Source of the DNA: Rebecca billardiae RCC1528
Taxonomy: Eukaryota; Haptophyta
DNA: 64,000 nt
Direction of reading: 5' to 3'
NCBI GenBank assembly: GCA_965240325.2
Contig: OZ251235.1
Location: 1,364,001-1,428,000, forward strand
The notes under the pieces: generated by a model
What the model was told of the DNA's origin: nothing
The model's input: the letters and a program-made list of their open reading frames with translations, nothing else
Database searches by the model: none
Shown here: positions 52,701 to 63,345 of the stretch, piece after piece
Numbering within the stretch: the first letter of the stretch is position 1
Layout of the letters: each line of letters starts with the position of its first letter
Position numbers and translations under genes: made by a program

Positions 52701-54588
52701 GCCGCGTCGGCGCGCGCGGCGGCGTCCGACGCGTCGCGCTCCGCCGCCTCCGCGCGCCCCGTCGCCTCCGACGCCTCGCGCCGCGCGTCGCCGAGCGCGG
52801 CGCGCGCCGCGCCGTCCGCGCGCGCCGCGTCGGCGCGCGCGGCCGCGGCCGCGGCGTCGGCGGCCGCCGCGCGCTCGCGCGCGGTGCGCGCGTCGGCCGC
52901 GGCGTCGGCGGCGGCGTTGCGTGCGGCGTCGGCGTCGGCGCGCGCGCGCTCCTCGCGCGCCGCGCCCTCGGCGCGCGCGCGCGCCTCCGCCGCCGCCGCG
53001 CCCCGCGCCGCCGCCTCCACCGCCGCCATCTCACGAGTCAGCAGCGCGCGCTCGGCGGCGGCGCGCGCCGCGGCGGCGCGCGCCGCGCGCGCGCGCTCGG
53101 CGGCGGCGTCGCGCGCGGACGCGGCGTCGAGCGCCGCGGCGTGCGCGGCGGCGCCCTCGGCGCGCGCCGCGGCCGCCTCGCCCGCCGCCGCCTCCGCCCG
53201 CCGCGCCGCCGCCGCCTCCGCCTCGCGCGCCGCCGCGGCGGCGGCGGCGGCGGCGCCGTCGGCCGCGGCCGCGCGCGCCTCAGCCGCGTCCGCGCGTCGC
53301 GCCGCGTCCGCCGCGCGCGCGTCCGCGTCGGCGGCGGCGGCGCGCGCCTCGTTGTGCGCGCGCGCGTGCTCGGCCGCGGCCGCGCGCGCGCGCTCGAGCT
53401 CCGCCGCGCCCGCCTCCGCCGCCGCCTCCGCGCGCGCCTCCGCCGCCGCCGCCTCGCGCCGCGCGGCCGCGGCCGCCGCCTCCGCCGCGGCCGCGCGCGC
53501 GGCCGCCGCGTCCGCGTCCGCGCGCGCGCCGCGCCGCGCCGCGTCGGCGTCGGCGCGCGCGCGCTCCGCGGCGTGTGCGGCCTCGCGCGCCCCTGCCGCC
53601 TCCGCGCGCGCCGCCTCCGCGTCCGCCGCGACGGCGGCCGTCTCAAGCCCCGCCGCCGCGGCGGCGCGCGCCGCGCCGCCGCGCGCGGCCGCGCGCGCCT
53701 CGGCCGCGGCGGCCGCGGCGGCGTCCGCGTCCGCGCGCGCGCCCGCGAGCTCGGCGCGCGCGCGCTCCGCCGACGATTCCGCACCGTCGGCGCGCGCGCG
53801 CTCGCGCGCGAGGGCCTCGCGCAGCGCGCCGCCCGCCGCCGCCGCCTCCGCCGCCGCCGCCTCCGCCGCGTCCGCGCGCGCGCGCTCGGCCGCAGCGGCC
53901 GCGGCCGCGGCCGCGGCCGCCGCCTCCGCTGCCGCGGCGCGCTCGCGCGCGGCCGCGGCGTCGGCGCGCGCGGCGTCGGCGTCCGCGCCGTGCGCGTCGC
54001 CCTGCAGCTGCGACGCCGCGTGCGCGCGACGCGCGTCCGCGCGTGCCGCCTCCGCCTCCGAGCCCAGATGCGCCGCCGCCGCCGCCGCCTCGGCCGCGTC
54101 GGCGCGCGCGGCGCGCGCGCGCGCGTCCGCGTCCACGGCCGCGGCCGCAGCCGCCGCCTCGGCGCCGTCGGCGTCGGCGAGCGCGGCGCGGAGCGAGCTT
54201 GCCTCGGCCGCCGCCTCTGCCGCCGCCGCCTTCGCCGCGCGCCACAGCGCCGCGCACTGCGCGAGCTCGAGCTCGCCCGCGGCCGCCACGTCCAGCGCGC
54301 GCGCGCGCGCCGCCAGCGCCGCCGCGCGCTCCGCCGCGCGACCGTCCGCCGCCGCGCGCCGCTCCGCTGCGTCCGCGGCGGCGCCGTCGGCGAGCGCGGC
54401 GGCGGCGGCGCGCGTGCCGGCGAGCTCGGCCTGCAGCGCCGCCCACGCAACGTGCGCGGCATCCGCAGACTCGGCGGCGGCCTCGCGCGAGCGCCGCTCG
54501 CGCGCCGCCGCGCCCGCCGCCGCGCTCAGCTCGCCGTCCGCGTCGGCGAGCGCGGCGCGCAGCGCGGCCGCCTCGGCGCGCGCCGCGC

Positions 54589-54621
<33 letters not shown>

Positions 54622-57600
54622 TGTTGTCGTGTGTGCGTGCAGGGTCGGCCGCGGCGGTGTCGGAGCCTGGCGCTTCGTGCGCCGCGGCGCGCAGCCGCGC
54701 CATCGCCGCGCCCGCGCTCTCCCGCGCCCGCGCCACGCCCGCCACGCCCGCCGCGGCCGCCTCGGCGCGCGCGCGCGCCAGCGTCGCCGCGCATTCGATT
54801 TCGAGCTGGTCCGCGCGCGCGCGCTCGGCGCGCGCGCGCGCGTCCGCGTCCGCCGCGGCGGCCTCAGCGTCCGCGGCGCGCGCGCGCTCGACGGCGGCGC
54901 CGACGGCGGCGGCCGCCGCCGCCGCCTCCGCCTCCGCCGCGCGCGCGCGCTCGGCGGCCAGCTCGGCCGCCAGCGGCGAGGGCTGCTCTGAGGCGGCCGG
55001 CGCGCCGGCCGCGCCGGGCGGCGGCGGCGTCGCGGGCGCGGCGGGCGCGGCGGGCGCGGCCGCGGCGGCCGGCGGCGTGGAGGCGGCGGCGGCGGCTGCG
55101 GCGGCGGCGCCGGGCCTCGGCTCGCGGTCGTCGTCCTCGGCCGACCTCTCCGGCCGCGCCGCGCCACGCCGCGCCGCGCCGCGCTCGGCGGCTGCGGCCG
55201 GCGCGCCGAGCGGCGGCGCCGCCTGCGCCGCCGCGTGCGCGCGCGGCGTGCCCCAGCCCGCAGCGGCGCCTGGCGGCGGCGGCGGCGGCGCGCTGGGCTG
55301 GCTCGCTGCGTCGCGAAGAGCGGGGCGCGCTTGCGCCGCGGCGTCGGCCACCGAGCCTGCCGCGCCCGCCTGGCATGCGACGTCGGCGCCGCCGCCGCCG
55401 CCGCCATCGTGCTGACAGGCGGCGTGCGCCACGGCGCGCGGCGCGGCGCGGCGCGCGGCCGCGTCGGCCGCGGCCGCGGCCGCGGCCGCGGCGGCGTGCG
55501 CGCGCTCCGCGCTCGCGAGCTCGGCGCCGAGCGCGGCGGCGCTGACGCCCGCGCCCGCGCGCGCCCCCGCCGCCTCGGCCGCCGCCGCGTCCGCGCGGTC
55601 CCGCCAGAGCCCCTCCGCGACGCGCGCGCGGGACGCGTCGGCGCGCGCCGCCTCCGCCTCGGCCGCGCGCGCCGCGGCCACCGCACGCAGCGTCTGTAAT
55701 TCGTCAGCCTGAATGGCGTGCGCCGTGGCGGAGGCGCGCGCGGCGGAGTCGGCGGCGGCGTGCGCCGCGTCGGCCTGCGCGCGGTTCGCCTCCGCCTCCG
55801 CCTCCGCCGAGCGCGCCGCCTCCGCCGCCGTCGCCGCCGCCGCCTCCGCCGCCTCGGCGCGCGCCGTCGCCGCAGCCGCGTCCGCGCGCGCGCGCTCCGC
55901 GCCCGCGCGCGCGCGCGCCACTTCCGCGCCCGCCTCGGCGCGCGCGGCGTCGGCCGCGTCGGCGCGCGCCGCCTCCGCGCCCGCGGCGCGCTCGCGCGCC
56001 AGCCGCTCCGCCAGCGCGTGGTCCATGCCGTCCAGCTCCGCGCGCAGCTGCGCGCGCGCGGCGGCGGCGTGCGCTGCCGCGCGCGCGGCCGCGCGCGCCT
56101 CGGCCGCGGCCGCGAGCGCGGCCGCGCCGTCGTCGGCGTCGGCGACGGCGGCGCGGAGGGCGGCGCGCTCGGCGGCGGCGCGCGCGCGCTCCGCCGCCGC
56201 GCCGCGCGCGTCACGCCGCGCGCGCACCAGCGCCTCCGCCGCGCGCGCGTGCGCGTCGCGCGACGCGCGCTCGGCGGCGGCGCGCGCGTCCGCGTCCGCG
56301 CGCGCTCCCGCTAGCGCCTGCTCGAGCTGAACGCGCGCGTCGGCCGCGGCGGCGCGCTCAGCGCGCAGCCGCGTGCGCAGCGCGGCGAGCGCGGCGTCGC
56401 GCGCGGCGAGCGATGCACGCGCGTCCGCGGAGAGCCTCGCCGAGTCCGCCGCCGCCGCCGCCTCCGCCGCCGCGCGCTGCTCCGCCGCAGCCGCCGCCTC
56501 CGCCTCAGCCGTCGCCACGCGCGCGCGCAGCCGAGCCACATGCGTGGCGGCCGCGGGCGCGCCGCCGCCGCCGCCGCCGCCTCCGCCAGGCGCGGCGGCC
56601 GTGGCGGCGGCCTCCGCGCCGGGTGCCGACGCCGCAGCCGCCGCGTGCGGCGGCGGCGGCGGCAGCTCAGCAAGCCCGCCCTCCGCCGTCGCCGCCGCCT
56701 CCGCCGCCTCCGCCGCCGCGTCCGCGTCCGCCGCGGCCGCGCCGCCGCCGCTGCGCTGCCGCACGACACTTGCCGAGAGCGGAGGCGATGGCGGCGGCGG
56801 CCCGGAGCGCGGCGGCGAGGCCGAGGGCGGCGGGGAGGGCGCGGAGGGCGGCGTGCGCTCCGCGGCACCCGCCGCGCCGCCCGCGCCCACCCGCGCCGCG
56901 CCGCCCGCCGCCGCCGCGCCGCCCGGCCGCGCCGCGCCGCCGGCCGCGCCGCGCCGCCGTCGCATCTCAGGAGCCCACCAGAGCGCCCAGGCGCCGTCCT
57001 GCTCGGCAAGGAGCTCGGAGAGGGCGCCGGCGACGCCGAGGCGCGCCACCGCCTCCTCCGCCGCGTCCATCCCGCCCACGTCGTCGTGCGCCGCGCCCAC
57101 CGCCTCCGCAGCCTCCTCGTCGGCGGCGGCGACGTCGTCTTTGTCGGCGGCGGCGGCGGCGTTGGCGGCGGCGGAGTCGAGGCGGCGGACGCCACGCGCC
57201 GCGCGGTGCGTCGCGATCAGCCGCGCGACCTCGCGCGCGCCCTCCGCCGCCGCCTCGCGCTCCGCCGCCAGCGACGCGCGCAGCGCAGCCTCGGTGCGCG
57301 CCGCCGAGTGCCGCGCGGCCGCGAGCGCGCGCGCGCTCGCGGCCGCCGCGCGCTCGGCCGCGGCCGCGGCGCCGCGCGCGTCGTCACGCTCGGCGGCGAT
57401 CTGCGCGGCGGCGGCGCGCGCGCGCGCCTCGACGTGTCGCACGTGCTCGACCGCCGCGCCGCGCAGCGCGCGCAGCTTCCGCGCGTGCGCCCGCTCCAGC
57501 GCCGCCACGCGCGCCGCGCCCTCCGCGCGCGCGCCCTCGGCCGCCTGCCGCGCGCGCCGCTCGGCCGCGACCAACGCGCCATCAACCTCCGCCTCGCGCG

Positions 57601-58939
57601 CGCGCGCCGCGTCGGTGAGCGCGCGCACCTCGGCGCGCTGCCGCTCGAGCTCGGCGGCCGTGGTGAAGTCCGGAGCGCCGCCGCCGCCGGACGCCGCCGC
57701 CGCCGCCGCCGCCGCCGCCGCGCCGCGCGCGAGCTCAGCGTGCGCCGCCGTCAGCCGGTCCCGTTCGCCCTGAGCAAGCTGGCGCGCGGCGCCGACGCGC
57801 GCGTCCGCCGCGCGCGCGGCGCGGTCGGTCTCGACGGCGGCGCGCGCGCGCTCCGCGCCGAGCAGCTCGGCGAAGCGCTCGCGCTCCGCCGCCGCCAGCG
57901 CGCGCTGCGCCTCGAGCTCGGCGGCGAGCGCGCGTGCCGTGCGCACGAGCTCGGCGCGAGACGGGTGCGGCGAGCCACCGGCCGGTTCCGCGTCCGCGTC
58001 CGCGTCCGCGCCCGCGCCCGCATACGCCGCGCCCGCGTCGGCGTCGGCGTCGGGCTCGAGCTCGGGATCGGCGGCGGCGGCGTGGTGCTCGGGCGTGCGC
58101 TCGTCCGCTGCGTCGAGCAGCGCGGCCGCCGCCGCCGCGCCGTCCGGCGCGCTGCCCGGCGTGCGCTCGCGAGCGCTCGCGTGCGCCGCCGCGGCCGAGG
58201 GCGCGGCGCCGCGCGCGGGCCGCGGCGTCGCGCCTGCCGCCGCGGCCGGCGCCGTGCCCGCCGTCGCGGCGCACGCGAGGACGAGGTCGCGCGCGGCGAG
58301 CTGCGCCTGCAGCTCCACCACCCAGCGCTCCAGCTCCGACTCGTCCACGCTGGAGCCCGCCGCCGCGCCGGCCGCGGAATCCTGTGCCAGCGCCGGCCGC
58401 ACTAGGCTGCCGCCCGCGGCGCCGCCAGGTGTGCTCTGCTCGGCCGCGCCGTCGAGCAGCGCGCCGAGCTGCTCGACGACGCGGTCGAGTCCATGGTCGA
58501 GCGAGTCGAACCGCTCCGCGCCGCCCCCCGAGCCGCGCAGCGCGCGCTCCGAGCGCAGCGCGCCAAGCTCCTCTCGAACGCGCCGCAGCCGCGCGCGCGC
58601 GCCGTCCTCGTCGTCGCCCCACGCGGGGCTTGGCGTGACGGGTGAGCCGGGGGCGCGCGCGGGCGGGCGCAGCGGCTCGGCCGAGCGCGATGCACGCCCG
58701 CCACTCGCCGGGCTCCGCGCGCCCGCGCTCCCGCCGCCGCTGCGCCGAGCGCGCGCGGGCGAGGGCGAGCGCCAGTGCGGCCGCGAGCCGAACCGTCCCG
58801 TGCTCTTGGCGCGCGCGTGCGGCGACGGCTCGTTCGTGATGTTGGACAGGGCGCGGCCGAGGCCGGGCGGGCGGCCGGGCGTCATCGCCGACGGGCCGAC
58901 CGCCGGCTCGGCCGCCTCGTCGTCGGCGTACACGTTCAT
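46712..58939 (-). CDS. giant C-terminal-motor kinesin (kinesin-14-like), three exons
   Basis: Microtubule motor. Exons 58939-49067, 48746-48471 and 48277-46712 join in phase 0, giving 3,904 aa. Introns are 48747-49066 (320 bp, GTGCGC...CAG, full of CA/CG repeats) and 48278-48470 (193 bp, GTGCGC...CAG). Residues 1-~150 are basic/Ser/Pro-rich (MNVYADDEAAEPAVGPSAM, KSTGRFGSRPHW). About 3,000 residues of Ala/Glu/Arg/Asp-rich coiled coil follow, with internal duplications. The motor starts after GALRVLCRVRAAP, has P-loop GATTSGKT (~3535), switch I NTRSSRAH (~3725) and switch II LVDLAGAE (~3760). SSRSH and DLAGSE are the usual forms, so Ser is Ala in both switches. A C-terminal motor after a neck places it with kinesin-14 (minus-end-directed), by position. 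Typical kinesin-14 proteins have well under 2,000 residues. The GTG at 58996 is rejected as start. Confidence 0.85.
48747..49066 (-). repeat. kinesin intron 1 with CA/CG (Z-DNA-prone) tract
   Basis: 48,751-48,905 is an alternating purine-pyrimidine tract of (AC)n and (GCAC)n units. It begins immediately next to the acceptor of the intron, an unusual position for such a repeat. Confidence 0.8.
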
Positions 58940-59248
58940 CGGCGGCGCCAGCGCAGCGCGGCTGCGCCCATGCAAGCCGCTCGGCACCAGCTTCACCGTT
59001 GGCCAAGCTCCAATAAGCCAAATCTAGGATTCTATCGCAGGGTGTCCGCACTCGACACCGGGCGAAAGCCCGGCCGCGCGGCTGCGCGTGCCCCCACGGA
59101 CGAAGGCGACCGTTTGCAGGTCCGGCTCGGACGTACACTGGTCAAATCGTCAGCTCCCCGGACCGAGCGCTCTTTCTTCTACTCCACGACACAGATCATG
59201 ATCATCACTGCCGTACACACCGGGCCTGACCGGGCGCCGCCGCCGACG
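58940..59248. promoter_or_regulatory. kinesin promoter / 3' UTR of the Pro/Ala-rich protein gene
   Basis: 309 bp between two minus-strand genes. Lower GC than coding DNA (CTCCACGACACAGATCATGATCATCACTG near 59180). It should carry the kinesin 5' UTR and promoter and the upstream gene's 3' end. Confidence 0.4.
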
Positions 59249-61252
59249 TCAGAAGCCCTGCAGGTCCGCGCCGCCCGGCGGCGGCACGTGCGGTCCCGCA
59301 GTGGCACCACCGTTGCCGCCTACCGGCCGAACCTCGGCCGAGCCCGCCCCGGTCTCACAGCCGTCGGCGCTGCCCCTGCGCCGCTCGGCGGACGGCGCGG
59401 CGGCGAGGAACAAAGGCATGCGCCGAATTGGGCTGAGCCTGAGAGGTGAGGTGGCGCCGGCGCCGTCCGGCTCAGCCGACCACGCGAGCGGCGTGTCGGC
59501 CTCGGTGCGAAGCTCGGTCTCGGGCATCGCGCCCCGCCGCGCCGGCACGAGGCCCGAGCGCACGCCGGCCAGCTCAGGCCGCGCGCGCCCCGGCGGGTCG
59601 CTGCGCGCGCCGCTCGCGGGCGTGGCCGGCTGCGTCGCCGCGGCCACGTCCTGTGCAGCCGTGCTCGGCGCGTGCGGCAGCGAGCAGGCGGGCGGTGCCG
59701 ACGTGGGCGGCGGCGGCGGCGAGCACGCCGTCGAGGGCGGCGGCAGCAGCGGCGGCTCCGCCGGAGCTGCGCGCATCGCCGACGCGTGCTCCTCGGCCGG
59801 GTGCGGATGCGCGGGCGGCGCGGCCAGGCTGAGCGATGCACCCAGCGCCGACGCTGAGCCAGCCGCGCCGCGCGCGTCGCCGGAGCCTGCGAGCGCGCCG
59901 GCGCCGGGAGCGGCGCCCGCCGGCGCGGCGCGCGACGCGAGGGCCGAGCCGTCGGGCGCGAGCACGTGCACCACGGGCACGAGCAGCGCGCGGCCCGACG
60001 CCGGACCGGCCGGTCCGGACCGCGGGAGTCCGGGCGGCGAGAGTCCGGGCGGCGGGAGTCCGGGAGGCGGAGGGGCCAGCTCGTACCACGGCGCAATCAG
60101 CAGAACGAGATCGCCCGGACGCGCGGCGGGCGCGCGCGCGCCGCGCTCGCGCGGCGTGAGCACGACGAACGGCTCGGCGTCCGCGGCGCAAGCGGGCGGG
60201 TAGATCCCACCGACGCCGCCGTCGGCCTCCGCCCCGCTGTCCGCCACGCCCACCGCGCCGCCGACGCCGTCGCCGCCGCTCGGCACGCCCGCGCGCACGC
60301 ACAGCAGGCAACTCGCAGCCGCCTCGAGCGAGCTCTCCCGGACTGCGGCGAGGAGGTGCGGGATCGAGCGTTGGCGCGCGGCGCCCACGACCGTGTCGAG
60401 GTCCGCCGTCGGGCCGAGCCCCAGCTGCACGCGCACAGCCGTGATCTCGTGCGCCTGCGTCGCCGCGAGCGTCGCGAGCCGGCCGCTGAGCGCGCCCGTC
60501 AGCCGCTTCCGCTTGCGGCCCGGCTTGGAGGTGCTCGGTGGCGTGTCGGAGGGGTCGGGCGGCGCGAGGCGGAGCTGGTCGACGAGGCCGCCCGCCGCGC
60601 GGAAGCTGGAGGTCGGCGGCGCGGGCGTCGCGACGGAGCGCGCGGCCGGCGTGCACGCCGGCGTTGCGCCGCTGCCCGGCGGCGCGGCGCGCGGCGCGGC
60701 CGCGGCGGTCGGAGCGCTGTCGGCGGCGGCGCTATTGTCCGGAGTGCACGCGGCGTCGAGCGAGAGCGGCCACGACGAGCGGCGGTCGTCGACGTCGGCG
60801 TATGCGTCGGCGTCGTCGTCACTCTCGATCGCGTCCGAGAGCGGCGCGGCGACGACCGACGGACGACGCACGCTCGCGGGGCCGAGGGGAGCCAGTGGAG
60901 CCTTGGGACGCGCGGGCGGCGCCGCCGGCGCGGGCAGCACCGCGTTGACGTGCTGGGCCGGCATCAGCGTGAGCTGCTTGGAGAACGGGCGAGCCGTCCG
61001 TGTGGTCGTCAGCCGCGAGCCCGGACGGACCGGCCCGAGGAAAGAGGCGGGGACGCGCCGGGCGCCGCCCGCCGGCAGACGCGCGGCACCGCCAGCGGCC
61101 AGGTTTGGCATCGCAACGCCATCGCCTGCGCTCGGCGGTGCGATGGGCGACGGGCTCGTGCGCGGCATGGCGCGATTCGCCTGCGGCGTCCACTCATCCG
61201 AGATCACCGGGCGCCACGCGCGCGGCGCCGCCTCGGGCGGGCTCTCGACCAT
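59249..61252 (-). CDS. Pro/Ala-rich putative nuclear protein
   Basis: A 667-aa frame from the ATG at 61252; the frame continues upstream to 61321 only from TTG. Mostly disordered Ala/Pro/Ser. Two more ordered parts stand out: RTARPFSKQLTLMPAQHVNA and a central block beginning GRKRKRLTGALSGRLATLAA, with AHEITAVRVQLGLGP, RQRSIPHLLAAVRE and, further on, EPFVVLTPRERG and RPGDLVLLIAPWYEL. GRKRKR is a likely nuclear signal. The GDLVLLxxPWYEL block faintly resembles DNA-repair scaffolds such as SPIDR, but this is not safe to assign. 172 bp separates it from the divergent bS6 gene. Confidence 0.6.
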   Translation of the reverse strand: MVESPPEAAPRAWRPVISDEWTPQANRAMPRTSPSPIAPPSAGDGVAMPNLAAGGAARLPAGGARRVPASFLGPVRPGSRLTTTRTARPFSKQLTLMPAQHVNAVLPAPAAPPARPKAPLAPLGPASVRRPSVVAAPLSDAIESDDDADAYADVDDRRSSWPLSLDAACTPDNSAAADSAPTAAAAPRAAPPGSGATPACTPAARSVATPAPPTSSFRAAGGLVDQLRLAPPDPSDTPPSTSKPGRKRKRLTGALSGRLATLAATQAHEITAVRVQLGLGPTADLDTVVGAARQRSIPHLLAAVRESSLEAAASCLLCVRAGVPSGGDGVGGAVGVADSGAEADGGVGGIYPPACAADAEPFVVLTPRERGARAPAARPGDLVLLIAPWYELAPPPPGLPPPGLSPPGLPRSGPAGPASGRALLVPVVHVLAPDGSALASRAAPAGAAPGAGALAGSGDARGAAGSASALGASLSLAAPPAHPHPAEEHASAMRAAPAEPPLLPPPSTACSPPPPPTSAPPACSLPHAPSTAAQDVAAATQPATPASGARSDPPGRARPELAGVRSGLVPARRGAMPETELRTEADTPLAWSAEPDGAGATSPLRLSPIRRMPLFLAAAPSAERRRGSADGCETGAGSAEVRPVGGNGGATAGPHVPPPGGADLQGF

Positions 61253-61424
61253 CCCCGCGCCGTCGCCGGTCTTATTGATGCTGCGCCAGTTCGCGCGCGC
61301 TCCGCGTTGAAGACTGCCCAACGATCAAGGAAGTGAGTAAGTGACGCGGCGGCCCCGGACGCGCTCGCCAGTTCGCTGTGCATTCCTGTGTGACTAATAA
61401 TTCGACTGAATTTCCGTAGTGAAA
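61253..61424. promoter_or_regulatory. bidirectional promoter, Pro/Ala-rich gene / bS6
   Basis: 172 bp between divergent ATGs with an A/T-richer centre (GTGTGACTAATAATTCGACT near 61390). Positional inference only. Confidence 0.4.
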
Positions 61425-61835
61425 ATGGTTTTCGTCGCTAGCACGCCTTCGAGCTCGGCGACGATGGTGCTCTACGAGGTGGTGCTCACGGTGGACGCGC
61501 AAGCCGATGGGCAGCGCCTGCTGGACTTCCTGAAGCGCGCAGCGCGGCATGTGCTCACCCGATCGGGCAACGTCCGCAAGATCGAGAACTGGGGGGTGCG
61601 CCCGCTCGCCTACCGCGTGCGCAAGAACCAGCACAACCACGAGAGCGCGCGGTTCGTTTCGATGTGGATCGACGCACACCCGGTCGTGCTCAACGAGGTT
61701 GAGGACCTCGCGCGGTATAACCGCGACGTCCTTCGGCACAATTCGTTCCGACGAAAGTTCACGCTACCGAAGAACGATGGCTTCCTCGAATCGGAGGTGC
61801 GAAAGGCCATCGAGCGCAGCGAGGAGGCGAGGTGA
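61425..61835 (+). CDS. ribosomal protein bS6, organellar
   Basis: 136 aa from the ATG at 61425; an in-frame GTG lies two codons before. The S6 fold is clear: MVLYEVVLTVDAQADGQRLL, GNVRKIENWGVRPLAYRV, NQHNHESARFVSMWIDAHP and the terminal NEVEDLARYNRDVLRHNSFR. Length and the C-terminal extension (KFTLPKNDGFLESEVRKAIE) match mitochondrial bS6m (MRPS6) rather than the longer plastid protein, but organelle targeting is not settled because only 13 residues precede the domain. It binds 16S-type rRNA in the small subunit platform. Confidence 0.9.
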   Translation: MVFVASTPSSSATMVLYEVVLTVDAQADGQRLLDFLKRAARHVLTRSGNVRKIENWGVRPLAYRVRKNQHNHESARFVSMWIDAHPVVLNEVEDLARYNRDVLRHNSFRRKFTLPKNDGFLESEVRKAIERSEEAR

Positions 61836-63345
61836 GGGCGGGGAATCGAGCGCCGGCCGTGCATCGTCGTCTGCCAGGAGCTCGGTGCGCTGCTGGACTG
61901 GTCGGACGATTTCAGCGGCTACTGTGCACCATCTGAGCGCGCGCTGCCGTCGCCAGCCATGGTGATGACGGCTGCTGGCCTCTCTGGCGTAGGCTGCCAA
62001 GCGGCTCAGAGTCAGAGTACTCAGGCTCACATCACTCGGTCATCACTCGGCCTCACGCCGTCACGACAGCGTGACTAACTCGCCGACTCGGCGCTGCAGA
62101 CCGGGCGCACGAGCAGTCTACTCACAGTCTGACAGTCCGCCCCGTATATTGACGACGAACGGTCGATGAAAACTTGCTACCAGGGGCAGTCTGAACCGTC
62201 AGCCATGAGTCATGGCGTCGACGCCGGGCCCCGCCCGGTGACGCCCCCCGGCGAGGCTTCAGCCTTCAGGCTTGGCAGGCAGCGACGCACGGCGTCGTGA
62301 GTCTCGTCAGTCACGGTGCGAACCGAACGAACCGCGAACGGCGCCGCCGCCGCGGCCGCGCCCGCGGCCGCGGCCGCGGCCGCGGGCGCGGGCCGACGTC
62401 GTGACCGTACTGACCGGCGTGCGGGCACTCATGGTCGCTCGCTCGGCGAAGCTTGGAGTGACTGTGACTGACTGCCGAGTGACGCCTTGCGATGCCGCAG
62501 CCTCTCCGCCGAGATTCTCGCCGAGAGAGTCTGGCCGCTCTAGATATCGTTGTGATGAATTATATTATTTGCATTTTTCGCGAGGACACTGACACTCTGA
62601 TGACTGAGTCTGATCACTGAGACAGAATCACTGATGACGGCAGCACGTCGGGGCTGACCACGAGTGACGGCTCCGACTGGCAGCGCTTACGCAGGAGCTC
62701 CGGGTATGCCAATGGCAGCTGCTGCAGTTGCGAGTCGTAGTTGCTCTTCTCACCCCCTCCCGCCCGCCCACACCCCCGCGGTGGGCTGCTAGTGCCGTGT
62801 TCGGTGCGCGGCACGGCCGGGCCCGGGCCGCCCTGCCGGCTGCGGGCAGCAGCTGCAGCGCGCGCTGCGGCGGCGGGGGCCGCAGCAGGGGGGTTCGCAG
62901 GAGTACTAGCTCGATATGCAGTGGAAACGGCGTGACTCTACAAGTCACAACTCGATCCTCCGCGACGGCGGCGGCAGCTGCCACTGCCGGCACTGGCTAG
63001 TCGCTGGGGCATTCGGCGCTGGCGCGCTGCCGCACATGAATACACATGTCGCTGGCTTGCCAGAGCTTGCAGACCCGACCGCCCTTTCTACCAGACTCAT
63101 TCTATGATTTAACGACACAGGTAGGACGGCGCAGGTCTCCTGATTCGTCGTCGGCAGTGCCCGATCGTCGACACGAAGTCGGCGTTGGTGGCAGAGCATA
63201 GCCTGCACCGCGATCGATTCGATCGAATGGCTTGAGCGCGGCCTTGAGCTGCTGGAGCGCGATCCACCTGCGCTGCGCGGCTCGCATGGACCTGCTGTGC
63301 CCCGAGCGAGGGCGAGGGTGCAGGTCCGGATGTCAGACGGCCGTC
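61836..63345. other. spacer downstream of bS6
   Basis: 1.5 kb without a convincing gene. 62,350-62,395 is a (GCCGCG)n-type run. 63096-63150 is a dispersed-repeat copy. GC drops around 62,540-62,590 (AATTATATTATTTGCATTTTTCG). Short open frames lack features. Confidence 0.4.
63096..63150 (+). repeat. dispersed repeat copy C
   Basis: TCATTCTATGATTTAACGAC then ACAGGTAGGACGGCGCAGGT and CTCCTGATTCGTC. It matches 29099-29150 with several substitutions and a shorter 3' end. Confidence 0.75.

Noticed and set aside
47526-55545. Very long plus-strand open frames (2,629 and 1,826 codons) antisense to the kinesin coiled coil
   Set aside because: They are Ala/Ser- or Arg/Pro-dominated mirror images of GCN-rich coding DNA on the minus strand. 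They have no conserved motif, and the true minus frame carries a motor domain, phased exons and coiled-coil composition.
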